Source: Alphaproteobacteria bacterium
GTDB taxonomy: Bacteria > Pseudomonadota > Alphaproteobacteria > Sphingomonadales > Sphingomonadaceae
Reading direction: 5' to 3'
Assembly (NCBI GenBank): GCA_028869975.1
Contig: JAGWQR010000179.1
Location: 1 to 6,219 of the forward strand
DNA length: 6,219 nt
Part shown: positions 5,995 through 6,219 of the stretch, piece after piece
How the letters are laid out: each line of letters begins with the position of its first letter
Position numbering within the stretch: the first letter of the stretch is position 1
Notes under the pieces: model-generated
The model's database searches: none
Seen by the model: only the letters and a program-made list of their open reading frames with translations
What the model was told of the DNA's origin: nothing
Made by a program: the position numbers and the translations under genes

Positions 5995-6219
5995 CGGCAA
6001 TCCTTTGGGCGAGGCGGGCGGCGACTTGCAGCTTCGGCAGTTCGGGCCAGCTTTCCGCGCCCGCTTCGGTAATAATATGGATGGTGTTCGTCGCGCCGCC
6101 CATGATGCTCTTGCCTTTGGTACCAGAGACATCATTGGCGATGATCCAGTCCGCGCCTTTACGTGTGCGCTTGGCAGTGGCGTGGGCAATCACGTCATTG
6201 GTCTCGGCGGCAAAGCCGA
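5984..6219 (-). CDS. coaBC: CoaBC, C-terminal end only (phosphopantothenate-cysteine ligase domain)
   Basis: The visible 77 codons are the C terminus of the bifunctional phosphopantothenoylcysteine decarboxylase / phosphopantothenate-cysteine ligase, which makes 4'-phosphopantetheine for coenzyme A. The rest lies beyond the window edge, and the frame is open to base 6219. Recognisable elements are GFAAETNDVIAHA near the edge, then AKRTRKGADWIIANDVSG, where the K-x-x-D-x-x-x-x-N-D pattern is typical of the CoaB domain, and the ending SWPELPKLQVAARLAQRI. A GTG at 6193 is an internal valine codon, not a start. The gene overlaps dut by 11 bases; coaBC next to dut is a common bacterial arrangement and supports both calls. 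The N-terminal decarboxylase domain cannot be checked here. Confidence 0.93.
   Translation of the reverse strand, partial: GFAAETNDVIAHATAKRTRKGADWIIANDVSGTKGKSIMGGATNTIHIITEAGAESWPELPKLQVAARLAQRIADAL
6001..6006 (-). promoter_or_regulatory. Shine-Dalgarno site for dut inside coaBC
   Basis: On the minus strand AAAGGA lies 6 bases before the dut ATG at 5994, embedded in the final codons of coaBC. It settles the dut start and fits coupled translation across the 11-base overlap. Confidence 0.7.

Noticed and set aside
5995..6189. Upstream extension of the dut frame by 65 codons
   Set aside because: It is coaBC read in another frame; the 5994 start has its own ribosome binding site and the family N terminus.
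1..6219. A new mobile, defence or biosynthetic system
   Set aside because: All genes but one fit known housekeeping or transport families, and there are no terminal repeats, integrases, direct-repeat arrays or composition breaks that I can see.

Overview
The window is about 6.2 kb of ordinary, gene-dense, fairly GC-rich bacterial chromosome. It holds eight protein genes, two of them cut by the window edges. Gene content and protein style point to an alphaproteobacterium, most likely of the order Sphingomonadales. The main reasons are an ATP12-type F1 assembly chaperone gene (an alphaproteobacterial and mitochondrial family), a HisN-type inositol-phosphatase-family enzyme, an adjacent coaBC-dut pair, and residues in Dut, HisN and ATP12 that resemble sphingomonad versions as I remember them. 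No database search was possible, so the order-level call is an inference.

Layout: (1) 1-1295, plus strand: C-terminal three quarters of a long-chain acyl-CoA synthetase. (2) 4163 down to 1298, minus strand: a tight four-gene run, crcB (fluoride channel), an RluA-family 23S rRNA pseudouridine synthase, an ATP12-like chaperone, and an EamA/DMT-type transporter. The first three genes are joined by two 4-base ATGA stop/start overlaps, and the transporter follows after 21 bases. The run ends tail-to-tail with the acyl-CoA synthetase, 2 bases apart. (3) 4251-5039, plus strand: a HisN-type phosphatase, divergent from crcB across 87 bases. (4) 5136-5531, plus strand: a small exported Gly/Trp/His/Tyr-rich protein built partly from an 8-residue repeat. 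(5) 6219 down to 5533, minus strand: the 3' end of coaBC overlapping dut by 11 bases; dut ends tail-to-tail with the small secreted-protein gene.

The genes serve separate housekeeping tasks: lipid activation, fluoride resistance, ribosomal RNA modification, ATP synthase assembly, histidine biosynthesis, coenzyme A synthesis and dUTP removal. They do not form one pathway. I see no mobile element, CRISPR array, tRNA, rRNA, phage gene or recognisable defence system, and no gene-free stretch above 300 bases. The two points most worth a second look are the ATP12 homologue, which lacks the usual N-terminal domain, and the repeat-built secreted protein.
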